Positions 16,220 to 24,535 of a DNA stretch of 64,000 nt are shown piece by piece. This DNA is from Arsukibacterium sp. UBA5043 (GTDB lineage Bacteria > Pseudomonadota > Gammaproteobacteria > Enterobacterales > Alteromonadaceae): NCBI GenBank assembly GCA_002415085.1, contig DIBV01000001.1:248001-312000 (forward strand). The letters run 5' to 3'. A program made the position numbers and the translations under genes. The notes beneath the pieces were generated by a model. The model was given only the letters and a program-made list of their open reading frames with translations. It made no database searches and was not told where the DNA came from. Position 1 is the stretch's first letter; each line of letters opens with the position of its first letter.

Positions 16220-17750
16220 GCAGCTAATTATTGAACCCCAGATCCGCAGCCCCTGGCAGGTTTTCGATCTTGCCGTGCGTTGCTATCGACTGATGTGGTT
16301 GCCACTATGTTTATTATGGTTAATAGCAGCAATGCCGTTGGCTTTGTTACTTGCTTTGGTAGTCGACCCCTGGATTGCCGGCACTATTATCTGGCTTTGT
16401 AAGCCCCTGCTGGAGAGACCTTTACTGCATTATGTCAGCCGGGCGGTATTTTCAGAGCAAGCGGATATCAGGTCTTGCCTCAGGGCACTTGCAACAGGTG
16501 GCTGGTGGCAGGCACTGCTCAGTATCACATGGTATCGTTTTGCCTGGCGCCGTGCATTTCTGGCGCCGGTATTATTACTAGAGCAGCAAACGGCAGACGC
16601 CCGCCAGCAAAGGTGCAGAACATTAACGCGGCTTTACAATGACCGCCAGGGATTCTGGCTGATGTTTTGTGTTCATCTTGAACTATTAATATTGGTTATG
16701 ATGCTGTTGCTGGGTTACAGTTTATTACCTGCAGCGCTGGTTCCCGACTGGCTGAGTAGCTTGAGTATGCTTGAAAGCAACGTTGGCGGCTATCTCATTT
16801 TGCTTGCAACGTTGCTGTCTTACAGTGTGGTCGCCCCACTATTTGTACTAGGGGGCTTTTTGATGTACATCAACCGTCGGATTGTGCTCGAAGCCTGGGA
16901 TCTGGAGTTGAAGTTCCGCAAAATTGCAGTACGTTTGCAGTCTGTAGCGACGCTCGCTGTAATGTTGTTGTGTCTAAACCTTGCTATCTATTCCCAACCG
17001 TTGCTGGCAGATACTGAGCAAGCCCCCCCAGACAACACCCTAGTAATGACGACAGAAGCTACCACGGCAAATACCGCTGAAAGCATCACCGGATCTGCAG
17101 GGCAGTCGCTGTACAGCGCGGAGCATAAAGCCGATATAAAGCAACAGGTTGAACAGATTTATCAGCAGCACGAATTACTGGATTACCGAACCCGCTGGGT
17201 TAATGAAACCAGCGAACAAGTTGCCGCCGATAATAGCGACTGGCTTAGTATATTCAGCTTTATTGCAGATAGCCTTGGGGTGATTGGTTGGCTGGTTATT
17301 ATTGCGGTAACGCTTGGCTTATTGTATTGGCTATATCAAAACTATCATCGTTTATTTCGGCCTTTTAGCGAAAAAGCACCTCCAGCGGCGCCAACTGTGC
17401 CACTGATGTTCGCAGATTTACCCGCTGAACTGGAAAATGATGATTTACTGGCGCAAGCCGCGATATTTCAGCAAGCAGGTAACGCCCGGTTAATGACGGC
17501 GTGTTTACTGCGGTACGCTTTGCATTATATTCAACAGCATTATCCGGTAAAGCTGTCCGTGACGATGACTGAACAGGAGTGTTTACATGCGGTTAACCAA
17601 AATACACCAGGGCATATAAGCAGTATCATGGCCCGGCTTATTGATTTATGGATAGCCATCGCCTGGGCGCATCAGCAGTTGACGCTCGATAGTCTTGGTA
17701 CCCTTTTGCAGCAGCTTGAAACCTGGCCACAGGAGCAAAGCCCCGAATGA
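16209..17750 (+). CDS. DUF4129-type membrane protein of the MoxR operon
   Basis: About 513 residues, with hydrophobic segments in the N-terminal half and again near residues 355-380 (LGVIGWLVIIAVTLGLLYWL), then a cytosolic C-terminal helical domain (LMTACLLRYALHYIQQ ... LWIAIAWAHQQL) resembling DUF4129. The TTG at 16209 is chosen: GGGGGAC lies 7 bases upstream, and the ATG at 16149 would overlap the SpoIIM-like gene by 71 nt. Overlap with the next gene is 4 nt. Function is unknown. Confidence 0.78.
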   Translation: MDVKQLIIEPQIRSPWQVFDLAVRCYRLMWLPLCLLWLIAAMPLALLLALVVDPWIAGTIIWLCKPLLERPLLHYVSRAVFSEQADIRSCLRALATGGWWQALLSITWYRFAWRRAFLAPVLLLEQQTADARQQRCRTLTRLYNDRQGFWLMFCVHLELLILVMMLLLGYSLLPAALVPDWLSSLSMLESNVGGYLILLATLLSYSVVAPLFVLGGFLMYINRRIVLEAWDLELKFRKIAVRLQSVATLAVMLLCLNLAIYSQPLLADTEQAPPDNTLVMTTEATTANTAESITGSAGQSLYSAEHKADIKQQVEQIYQQHELLDYRTRWVNETSEQVAADNSDWLSIFSFIADSLGVIGWLVIIAVTLGLLYWLYQNYHRLFRPFSEKAPPAAPTVPLMFADLPAELENDDLLAQAAIFQQAGNARLMTACLLRYALHYIQQHYPVKLSVTMTEQECLHAVNQNTPGHISSIMARLIDLWIAIAWAHQQLTLDSLGTLLQQLETWPQEQSPE

Positions 17751-18904
17751 AAAAATGGGTTCTGGTTATTGCTGCTGCGTTATTGGTGTTTATTATCTGG
17801 ATTTTTAGCCGGGGCCAATGGCAACAGGTTACTGAAGAAAATGGCCTGAGCCGACAGGCTGTCAGCCAACCTTGGTTTGCCAGCACGCAGCTTTTGCAGC
17901 AACAGCAACGTTCATTTGCTGATATTGCAGATGCCGCTGAGCTGCGCCAACTGCTCAAGTCGGGCCGGCCGTCTGAACAAATGATTGTTATAAATGAAAA
18001 CCTGCTGCGATTTGAGCCAGATTTAGCCGAACCGTTACTGGCGTGGACCCGCTCTGGCGGACATCTGGTATATCAGTTATCTGCTGAAAATCGAAAGCAA
18101 ATAGCCAATAACAGCCTGGTTGCGGCTTTTGATATTGAGATTTCATTGTCACAAAGTGACGTGCAACATTACTGGCATCGTTTAGTCAGATCCACGTTTG
18201 TTGAGGCCACCGCAGAATTTCAGCACGGTGTGCTGAAGGTGGCAATAATGCCGGACTCCCGGATTGATCATTGCTTTAACCCACTGATGACCATCATTGA
18301 AGATGATGAAGAGCAACAGGAGGTTTTTGTCGCGTGCCAGTTTGCCTCCGATCAAGGAAAAATAACCTTTACCAGCCAGACCGTGTTTATGCAGAATACC
18401 TTGCTGGATAAAGCTGACAATGCCTTGCTTACCTTGTCACTGGTAGGAAATGCCAGCCAGTTGCACGTTATGCGGGATCCCGGCACATTGTTGTGGTTTC
18501 AACGCCTCTGGTACTGGAATTGGCCGGCCTGGACACTACTATTACTGACATTTTTTTTGCTAATCTGGCGATTTGCCCAGCGCCTTTCCCCCCCAGAACG
18601 GCTGCTGACTACCCGGGACAATGTGTTTGAACATCATTTGTATGCCAGTGGTAATTTTTTGAACCAACGCATGCCAGCTGACTGGCTGAAACAGCAGTTA
18701 ATGCAGGATATTCAAAACATTTGTGATCGGCGTTATCCCGGATTTTCGCGGTTGACAGAGCACGATCAGCAGCAGTTAATTGCAAACTGGTGTGGGGTGT
18801 CATCGCAACAACTTAATCATTTTCTAACTCAGCCCTGGCCGGTCAGAGCCGTCGATCTTGCTGAGTATATCGGGTTCTGGCAAAAAATAAGGAAAGCAAT
18901 ATGA
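17747..18904 (+). CDS. DUF4350 domain-containing membrane protein
   Basis: A 385-residue protein with an N-terminal membrane anchor (residues 4-20), a periplasmic or soluble domain with the DUF4350 pattern (MIVINENLLRFEPDLAEPLLAWTRSGGHLVY), and a second hydrophobic stretch WTLLLLTFFLLIWRFAQRL around residue 265. It is translationally coupled to both neighbours (ATGA overlaps). The family is known from MoxR/DUF58 operons; its role is not defined. Confidence 0.85.
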   Translation: MKKWVLVIAAALLVFIIWIFSRGQWQQVTEENGLSRQAVSQPWFASTQLLQQQQRSFADIADAAELRQLLKSGRPSEQMIVINENLLRFEPDLAEPLLAWTRSGGHLVYQLSAENRKQIANNSLVAAFDIEISLSQSDVQHYWHRLVRSTFVEATAEFQHGVLKVAIMPDSRIDHCFNPLMTIIEDDEEQQEVFVACQFASDQGKITFTSQTVFMQNTLLDKADNALLTLSLVGNASQLHVMRDPGTLLWFQRLWYWNWPAWTLLLLTFFLLIWRFAQRLSPPERLLTTRDNVFEHHLYASGNFLNQRMPADWLKQQLMQDIQNICDRRYPGFSRLTEHDQQQLIANWCGVSSQQLNHFLTQPWPVRAVDLAEYIGFWQKIRKAI

Positions 18905-19875
18905 CAGAGTTAGGCGCGCAGCAAACCGAGCAAATTCGCCAAACAATCGCGGCAATCAGACACAACATACAGCAAGTATTGGTAGGACAGCATGAGATTG
19001 TAGACGATGTCATCGCCGTGCTGCTTGCTGGTGGTCATGTGCTGCTGGAAGGTGTGCCGGGCCTTGGTAAAACACTATTGGTCAGAGCGTTGGCGCGCTC
19101 TGTGGATGTTGAATTCAGCCGGATCCAATTTACCCCGGATCTGATGCCATCCGATGTGGTAGGACATAGCCTTTATAATATGGGCAAAGGCGAATTTGAA
19201 CTGAAAAAGGGACCTGCCTACACCAACATTTTACTGGCCGACGAAATTAACCGCGCTCCTGCAAAAACTCAGGCCGCATTGCTGGAGGTCATGCAGGAAC
19301 TGCAGATTACCATTGATGGCACCAGCATGAAGCTAGAGGGGCCGTTTATGGTAATGGCAACCCAGAACCCACTTGACCAGGAGGGCACCTATCCACTGCC
19401 TGAAGCTGAGCTGGATCGGTTTATGGTTAAACTGAAGTTGGGTTACCCCAGTCTTGAACATGAACTGCATTTATTGCTTCTTAATACCGCCAGTGAATCT
19501 AATGAGTCACAGGTTAGCGCGTTAAAAACAGTAATTAGTCGCAGCCAACTACTGGCAATGCGAAACCAGGCCACCCAGGTTCTGGTTGACGAAAAGCTGT
19601 ACATGTACGCCCTGGATATGGTCAGAAAAACCAGAAGCTGGCCGGGTGTGTTGCATGGAGCAGGGGTGAGGGCAAGTATCAATATGATTAAACTTGCCAA
19701 GGTCAGAGCGCTGATGAATGGCCGGGAGTTTGTTATACCGGATGACATTAAACTGTCAGCAAAGCCTGTTCTGCGTCATCGGATCATTTTATCCGCAGAA
19801 GCGGAGTTAGAAGGTACAAATGAAGACGATATTATCAGCGCTATTTTGATGAAGACTGAAGTACCCCGCGAATGA
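18901..19875 (+). CDS. MoxR family AAA+ ATPase
   Basis: A 324-residue AAA+ ATPase. Walker A is GVPGLGKT at residues 51-58, Walker B is LLADEINRAPAKTQAALLEVMQE, sensor 1 is MATQNPLDQEGTYPLPEAELDRF, and a C-terminal lid domain is present. MoxR ATPases act as chaperone-like factors maturing or activating partners, usually those encoded alongside. Here the partners are likely the DUF58 protein (4-nt overlap downstream) and the upstream membrane proteins. Confidence 0.93.
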   Translation: MTELGAQQTEQIRQTIAAIRHNIQQVLVGQHEIVDDVIAVLLAGGHVLLEGVPGLGKTLLVRALARSVDVEFSRIQFTPDLMPSDVVGHSLYNMGKGEFELKKGPAYTNILLADEINRAPAKTQAALLEVMQELQITIDGTSMKLEGPFMVMATQNPLDQEGTYPLPEAELDRFMVKLKLGYPSLEHELHLLLLNTASESNESQVSALKTVISRSQLLAMRNQATQVLVDEKLYMYALDMVRKTRSWPGVLHGAGVRASINMIKLAKVRALMNGREFVIPDDIKLSAKPVLRHRIILSAEAELEGTNEDDIISAILMKTEVPRE

Positions 19876-21203
19876 ACCTGTTGAATGTGCGGCCGTCAAA
19901 CCGACTTTTGCTGGTGTGTGCAGCGCTGGTGGTTTTGACCATTGTGCTGAAAATTTTGAATATCAGCCCGGCGGTGCAATTTGTTACTGCAGGCGGACTG
20001 TTAGCATGTATCATTCTCAAAAGTGGATTTGATCTGGTCAGGTTAAAACGCTTGCCGCCGATAACCGTGCAGCGGGATTTACCTGACAATCTTAATCTCA
20101 ATTGCGAGTTTAATTATGATCTGATTATTGAAAATCACACCGATCAATTGCTGTTTCTCAGTGCCGCCGAGAGAATGCCGGAGCATTGGTTGCGCCAGCA
20201 AAGGCTGTTCCAGAGTCGGTTGGCGGCAAAAGAAAAGCTGAAATTTACTTACAAGGTTAATCCCAGCCGACGCGGACTGGTCGAGCTGGCAGGCACTGAC
20301 ATCAGGTTGCAGCTGTCCGGCGGCTTTTGGCAGAGTCGATGTTTTGTTCCTGCGCAGCATCAGGTCAAGGTATACCCTGACTTTTCAATGCTGATGAAAT
20401 CTCCCGCGCTCAGTGGCGTTGGTAATCTACCAGTACCCGGGATCAAGGTGTTTAATAAGCGTGGTAGCGGCACCGAATTCAGGCATTTGCGCGAGTATCG
20501 GCGCGGCGACAGCCAGAACCAAATTGACTGGCAGGCTTCCAGCCGGCGTTTAAAGTTGATTGCCAGAGAGTTTCAGGAAGAACAAAGCCAACAGGTCATC
20601 GTAATGCTCGACAGTGGCCGCAGAATGCACGTGGAGACGGAGATGGGCAGCCATTTTGATGCAGCCTTAAGTGCTATTTTGCTGTTAGCCCATTCGGTGC
20701 TGAAAAATGGTGATTGGTTTAGCATGCAATCCTTTGGGCTGACTGAGCGCTGGTTGCCTAATGTCAGAAGTGTTCGCGACATTTCTAAGGTAATGCAGCA
20801 TTTTTATGATTTGTATCCGTCAGATATCAGCCCCGATTATCTGGTTGCTGCCAGACAACTTGTTTCAAAAAAGCCAAAGCGAGCGCTGGTGTTAATTGTC
20901 ACTACGTTACAGGACGAAGATTTTTCGGATTTACTACCAGCGGTCCGATTGTTACAACAACACCATCTGGTGGGGGTAATTCATATTGAAAACGAAGCCA
21001 TTCGTCAACAGTTATCCGATGTAGTAACAGAGACGAATCAGGCTAAAAGTTATCTCGGTGCTGTTCAGCTGAACACGTTGTTTCAGCAAAACTGGCAGCG
21101 GCTGCAAAAAGAACACGTGCTTTGTGTCAGCAGCAGAGCGAGGGATTTATTACCACAAAGCCTGAACGCTTACTTACGGGTTAAACGCTCAGGCATGCTT
21201 TAA
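19872..21203 (+). CDS. DUF58 domain-containing protein
   Basis: Last gene of the MoxR operon, 443 residues. Two N-terminal membrane segments are followed by a beta-rich region and the DUF58 signature REYRRGDSQNQIDWQASSRR, with a vWA-like metal site region (VIVMLDSGRRM). DUF58 proteins regularly accompany MoxR. The gene ends 2 nt before the stop of the convergent DUF4234-like gene, and no terminator is visible. Confidence 0.9.
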   Translation: MNLLNVRPSNRLLLVCAALVVLTIVLKILNISPAVQFVTAGGLLACIILKSGFDLVRLKRLPPITVQRDLPDNLNLNCEFNYDLIIENHTDQLLFLSAAERMPEHWLRQQRLFQSRLAAKEKLKFTYKVNPSRRGLVELAGTDIRLQLSGGFWQSRCFVPAQHQVKVYPDFSMLMKSPALSGVGNLPVPGIKVFNKRGSGTEFRHLREYRRGDSQNQIDWQASSRRLKLIAREFQEEQSQQVIVMLDSGRRMHVETEMGSHFDAALSAILLLAHSVLKNGDWFSMQSFGLTERWLPNVRSVRDISKVMQHFYDLYPSDISPDYLVAARQLVSKKPKRALVLIVTTLQDEDFSDLLPAVRLLQQHHLVGVIHIENEAIRQQLSDVVTETNQAKSYLGAVQLNTLFQQNWQRLQKEHVLCVSSRARDLLPQSLNAYLRVKRSGML

Positions 21204-21205
21204 GA

Positions 21206-21694
21206 TTAACGGCTACTCGTGGTATCTATCGCTTCATTAATTTTGTATTGCAGATAAATGCTACTGAAGAAGAACGTCAGGATCGGGCCGGTGCGGACAT
21301 TGTGGCCTTCTTCAAGAAATACGTCATGCAGTCTGTTTCTGATCGTAAAGGTTACAATCAGATATAAAACCCAGTAAGCAATACTCAGGCTGTTTTCAAT
21401 AACGGCATATTCCTCGCCGGAAAACCCAGCGACAAAACCCAGCGCAAAACTCCCCAGTAATACGGCAACCAAAACATAAACTAATTCTAAAGCAATAGGT
21501 CTGCTTTGGATCTGATTTAAGGTGCTGGCACGAGAGTAAAGCCACCATAACGGGTAAATACCCAGGGTAATAATATTAAGCAAAAATACCCACCAGGCCG
21601 AAAACCGGGGAAGTTGCTTTAACTTACCACTGTTTAACGGTGCATTCAGGTCTGCCGTTGGCGCGGTATAAGGGTTGGAAACTACATCACTCAT
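21206..21694 (-). CDS. DUF4234-like small membrane protein
   Basis: A 162-residue protein with a soluble N-terminus and three or four transmembrane helices. The segment WWVFLLNIITLGIYPLWWLY is the typical DUF4234 feature, followed by a charged loop and a C-terminal FFFSSIYLQYKINEAID. It is convergent with the DUF58 gene. No functional residues can be assigned. Confidence 0.75.
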   Translation of the reverse strand: MSDVVSNPYTAPTADLNAPLNSGKLKQLPRFSAWWVFLLNIITLGIYPLWWLYSRASTLNQIQSRPIALELVYVLVAVLLGSFALGFVAGFSGEEYAVIENSLSIAYWVLYLIVTFTIRNRLHDVFLEEGHNVRTGPILTFFFSSIYLQYKINEAIDTTSSR

Positions 21695-21799
21695 TTAACA
21701 TCCTTTTATTTTTTTTGTTAAGAATGAGGATTTTAATGATAACAAAGAAAAAGTAAATGCTAATTTTAGAGTAAAAAGGAACAATATTGGCTGGACAAA

Positions 21800-21845
21800 T
21801 AAAAAAGCGCTACCAGACTCAATATGACAAGAGGCGTGTAGCGCT
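21800..21845 (-). terminator. Candidate terminator downstream of scoB
   Basis: On the minus strand AGCGCTAC (21838-21845) pairs with GTAGCGCT (21806-21813), and the second arm runs directly into a T tract (TTTTTT, 21801-21806). The loop is long (24 nt), which is unusual, but its position 22 nt after the scoB stop fits the end of the liu operon. Confidence 0.6.
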
Positions 21846-21866
21846 ATAGTGGGTGAATAAATCGGT

Positions 21867-22526
21867 TTAGTTAAATACCATCTCAGGTATGTCGCCATTA
21901 ACAACCAGTTTGCCGGCGGTTTTTTGCTGAATTTCTTCAACCGTAATACCCGGGGCGCGTTCTAACAGGTGGAAAGCGCCATTGCGCACTTCCAGCACGG
22001 CTAAATCGGTCACGATTTTCTTTACACAGCCAACACCGGTGAGTGGCAGCGTGCAGCTTTGTAGCAGCTTACTGTTGCCGTATTTATCGGCATGAGTCAT
22101 GGTAACGACGATGTTCTGAGCGCCGGCCACTAAATCCATGGCGCCGCCCATGCCTTTTACCAGTTTTCCCGGGATCATCCAGCTGGCGATGTTACCATTC
22201 TGGTCAACTTCAAAGGCGCCCAGTACGGTTAAATCGACATGACCGCCACGGATCATGGCAAAGCTTTCTGCTGAGCTGAATATGGCTGCGCCTTTAATGG
22301 CGGTAACGGTTTCTTTACCGGCGTTAATCATATCGGCGTCAAGCTGTGCTTCAGTCGGGTAGGGGCCCATACCAAGCAAGCCGTTTTCAGATTGCAGCAT
22401 TACTTCAATGCCTTCGGGCACATAATTGGCCACCAGGGTAGGAATACCGATACCCAGGTTAACGTAGTAACCATCTTCTAATTCCTGCGCCACGCGCATT
22501 GCTACCTGTTCACGAGATAAAGCCAT
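21867..22526 (-). CDS. scoB: 3-oxoacid CoA-transferase subunit B
   Basis: The 219-residue beta subunit of a succinyl-CoA:3-ketoacid CoA-transferase, activating acetoacetate released by HMG-CoA lyase. The catalytic glutamate lies in the ENGLLG motif (Glu47). The start at 22526 is fixed by a perfect AAGGAGG seven bases upstream; the longer frame to 22577 overlaps scoA and lacks homology. It is the last gene of the liu operon (also called liuF/liuG in other gammaproteobacteria). Confidence 0.93.
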   Translation of the reverse strand: MALSREQVAMRVAQELEDGYYVNLGIGIPTLVANYVPEGIEVMLQSENGLLGMGPYPTEAQLDADMINAGKETVTAIKGAAIFSSAESFAMIRGGHVDLTVLGAFEVDQNGNIASWMIPGKLVKGMGGAMDLVAGAQNIVVTMTHADKYGNSKLLQSCTLPLTGVGCVKKIVTDLAVLEVRNGAFHLLERAPGITVEEIQQKTAGKLVVNGDIPEMVFN

Positions 22527-22536
22527 GGTTGCCTCC

Positions 22537-23238
22537 TTAACCTTGCCGCACCATACGACGTTCGATGCGTTTTTCAAAGCTGCCTTTGATCACACGCTGC
22601 ACGTAAATACCCGGGGTGTGAATTTGCGAGGGTTCCAGCTCGCCCGGCTCGACAATTTCTTCTACTTCCGCCACGGTAATTTTACCGGCGGTTGCGGCCA
22701 TCGGGTTAAAGTTCATCGAGGTGTGACGGAAAACCAGGTTGCCGTAACGGTCGGCTTTCCAGGCGCGCACTATGGCAAAGTCGCCGGTAATGGCGGGCTC
22801 AAGCACATAATTGCGACCATTAATCTCGCGGGTTTCTTTGTTTTCTGCAACGGGCGTACCGTAGCCGGTAGCGGTGAAAAAGGCCGGTATACCAGCACCG
22901 CCGGCGCGCATTTTCTCAGCAAGGGTGCCTTGCGGCGTCAATTCCACTTCCAGCTCGCCGCTGAGCAGTTGCTTTTCAAACAGGGCGTTTTCACCAACAT
23001 AAGAGGCAACCATTTTCTTGATTTGGCGGTCTTCCAGCAAAATGCCCAGGCCGAAGCCGTCAACACCGCAGTTGTTGGACACTACCGTTAAATCGGTGGT
23101 ACCCATTTTTTTAATCTGGGCAATTAAGCCTTCCGGAATACCACATAAACCAAAGCCACCGGCAATAACGGTCATCCCGTCCTGCAGGCCGGCCATGGCG
23201 TCTTCGTAGCTATGTACGACTTTATTAAACCCTGCCAT
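22537..23238 (-). CDS. scoA: 3-oxoacid CoA-transferase subunit A
   Basis: The 233-residue alpha subunit partner of scoB, 10 nt upstream of it. The CoA-transferase glycine signature [13 protein letters not shown] occurs near residues 28-40, and a second conserved block [14 protein letters not shown] follows. Together with liuE this lets the pathway recover acetoacetate as acetoacetyl-CoA. It is separated from liuE by a 379-nt gap filled by a structured repeat, although both genes lie in the same direction. Confidence 0.93.
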   Translation of the reverse strand: MAGFNKVVHSYEDAMAGLQDGMTVIAGGFGLCGIPEGLIAQIKKMGTTDLTVVSNNCGVDGFGLGILLEDRQIKKMVASYVGENALFEKQLLSGELEVELTPQGTLAEKMRAGGAGIPAFFTATGYGTPVAENKETREINGRNYVLEPAITGDFAIVRAWKADRYGNLVFRHTSMNFNPMAATAGKITVAEVEEIVEPGELEPSQIHTPGIYVQRVIKGSFEKRIERRMVRQG

Positions 23239-23311
23239 TTGTTGTCCTCTGTTCGTTGCTGAACTTTAACGAAAACTTATGTGTTAAATTACCGGTAATC
23301 ACTCCGTGCAA

Positions 23312-23586
23312 CTTTGCCAGAACACGCCGTAAATACCTCCATGTAGGCTCCTGTTTTTCATCCATGAAAAACACGGTTCCGGCTAAAGTGCACTGCGCGC
23401 TTACCTGCTCAGATGAAACAGGCGAGTGCGGATGTGTTTTTTCTGAGACCGTTGAAGCCCTGGACGGGCGGACAAATTCGTCAGGAACGAATTTGAACAG
23501 CTCCGCTGGTCCGCAAGGGTGAACTTCACGGATGAAGTTCATAAACGAGCCCCCATGGATGGGTTCACGGCGTGTCGCAGAAAAAA
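23312..23586. repeat. Composite hairpin repeat, copy A (scoA-liuE gap)
   Basis: This 275-bp element fills most of the 379-nt gap between scoA and liuE. It begins ACTTTGCCAGAACACGCCGT and ends GGCGTGTCGCAGAAAAAA, as copy B does. Paired parts visible are: CTTTGCCAGAAC with the later GGTTCCGGCTAAAG; GTTTTTCAT with ATGAAAAAC around CC; a middle helix CGCGCTTACCTG with CAGGCGAGTGCG; and an outer helix TTTTTTCTGAGAC (23437-23449) with GTCGCAGAAAAAA (23574-23586). Inside the last unit extra hairpins not in copy B occur: GCCC/GGGC, CAAATTCGT/ACGAATTTG and TGAACTTCA/TGAAGTTCA. Several loops contain GGA. Open frames crossing it are not genes. Confidence 0.85.
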
Positions 23587-23617
23587 TACACGTAGCAATT
23601 GCCGGGATGCTGCGAAA

Positions 23618-24535
23618 TTACTTTGCGTTAGTTTGCTTGCACTTAGCCTTAAGTGCCAATCCTACTTTAGAACTAGGCTGCTTGCCGAGCTTAGCGGTAA
23701 TAAACCAGCCTGCCTCTGCCAGCGCTGTTAAATCTATACCATGCGAAATGCCAAGGCCATTAAGTAAGTAGACTACATCTTCAGTCGCCACATTGCCTGA
23801 CGCTCCGGCTGCATAGGGGCAGCCGCCCAAACCGGCTACCGCGCTGTCGATAATGCTGATGCCACGGCTAAGCGCCACATAAATATTAGTCAGGGCCTGA
23901 GCATAAGTATCATGAAAATGCACCGCCAGTTTGTCTGCCGGCACCACAGCCAGCACAGCATCAAGCATCGCGTTAACAGTGTTAGGTGTGCCGACACCGA
24001 TGGTATCGCCCAGTGACACTTCATAGCAGCCCATTTCAATCAGCGCTTTGGCGACTCGGGCCACTTCTGAAGGTGCCACTTCACCCTGGTAGGGGCAGCC
24101 GACCACACAGGATACATAACCGCGCACCTTAATGCCGTCTGCCTGCGCTGCTGCCAGTACCGGTGCAAAGCGCTCCAGGCTTTCGCTGATGGAACAGTTA
24201 ATATTTTTCTGACTGAATGCCTCTGATGCGGCACCAAAAATCGCCACTTCAGTGGCGCCAGCAGCCTTGGCCGCTTCATAGCCTTTTAAATTCGGGGTAA
24301 GCGCTGCATATGTCACACCTGTTTTGCGGGAAATGCCGGCAAATACGTCACCGGAGTCTGCCATTTGTGGCACCCATTTGGGCGAGACAAAGGCACCGCT
24401 TTCAATGTAACTGTGGCCGGCTGCACTTAGCTTATCGATAAGCGCTATTTTATCGGCAGTGCTGACACCTTGCTCGTTTTGCAGGCCATCACGCGGGCCT
24501 ACTTCCACTATCCGAACGCGTTGCGGTAAGCTCAT
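23618..24535 (-). CDS. liuE: Hydroxymethylglutaryl-CoA lyase
   Basis: A 305-residue TIM-barrel lyase splitting HMG-CoA into acetoacetate and acetyl-CoA, the last carbon step of leucine catabolism. It shows the metal/substrate region [11 protein letters not shown] at residues 11-21, HFHDTY with metal-binding histidines, and the family signature [14 protein letters not shown] with catalytic Cys239. Its start overlaps the liuD stop by 4 nt. Confidence 0.95.
   Translation of the reverse strand: MSLPQRVRIVEVGPRDGLQNEQGVSTADKIALIDKLSAAGHSYIESGAFVSPKWVPQMADSGDVFAGISRKTGVTYAALTPNLKGYEAAKAAGATEVAIFGAASEAFSQKNINCSISESLERFAPVLAAAQADGIKVRGYVSCVVGCPYQGEVAPSEVARVAKALIEMGCYEVSLGDTIGVGTPNTVNAMLDAVLAVVPADKLAVHFHDTYAQALTNIYVALSRGISIIDSAVAGLGGCPYAAGASGNVATEDVVYLLNGLGISHGIDLTALAEAGWFITAKLGKQPSSKVGLALKAKCKQTNAK

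Noticed and set aside
22526-22577. Longer start of scoB overlapping scoA
   Set aside because: A perfect AAGGAGG precedes the ATG at 22526, and the extension has no similarity to CoA-transferase sequence.
23225-23542. Open frames of ~90-110 codons crossing the intergenic repeats (also 27404-27742)
   Set aside because: They follow the inverted-repeat sequence on both strands, have no ribosome sites and no protein-like composition, and end within the repeats.
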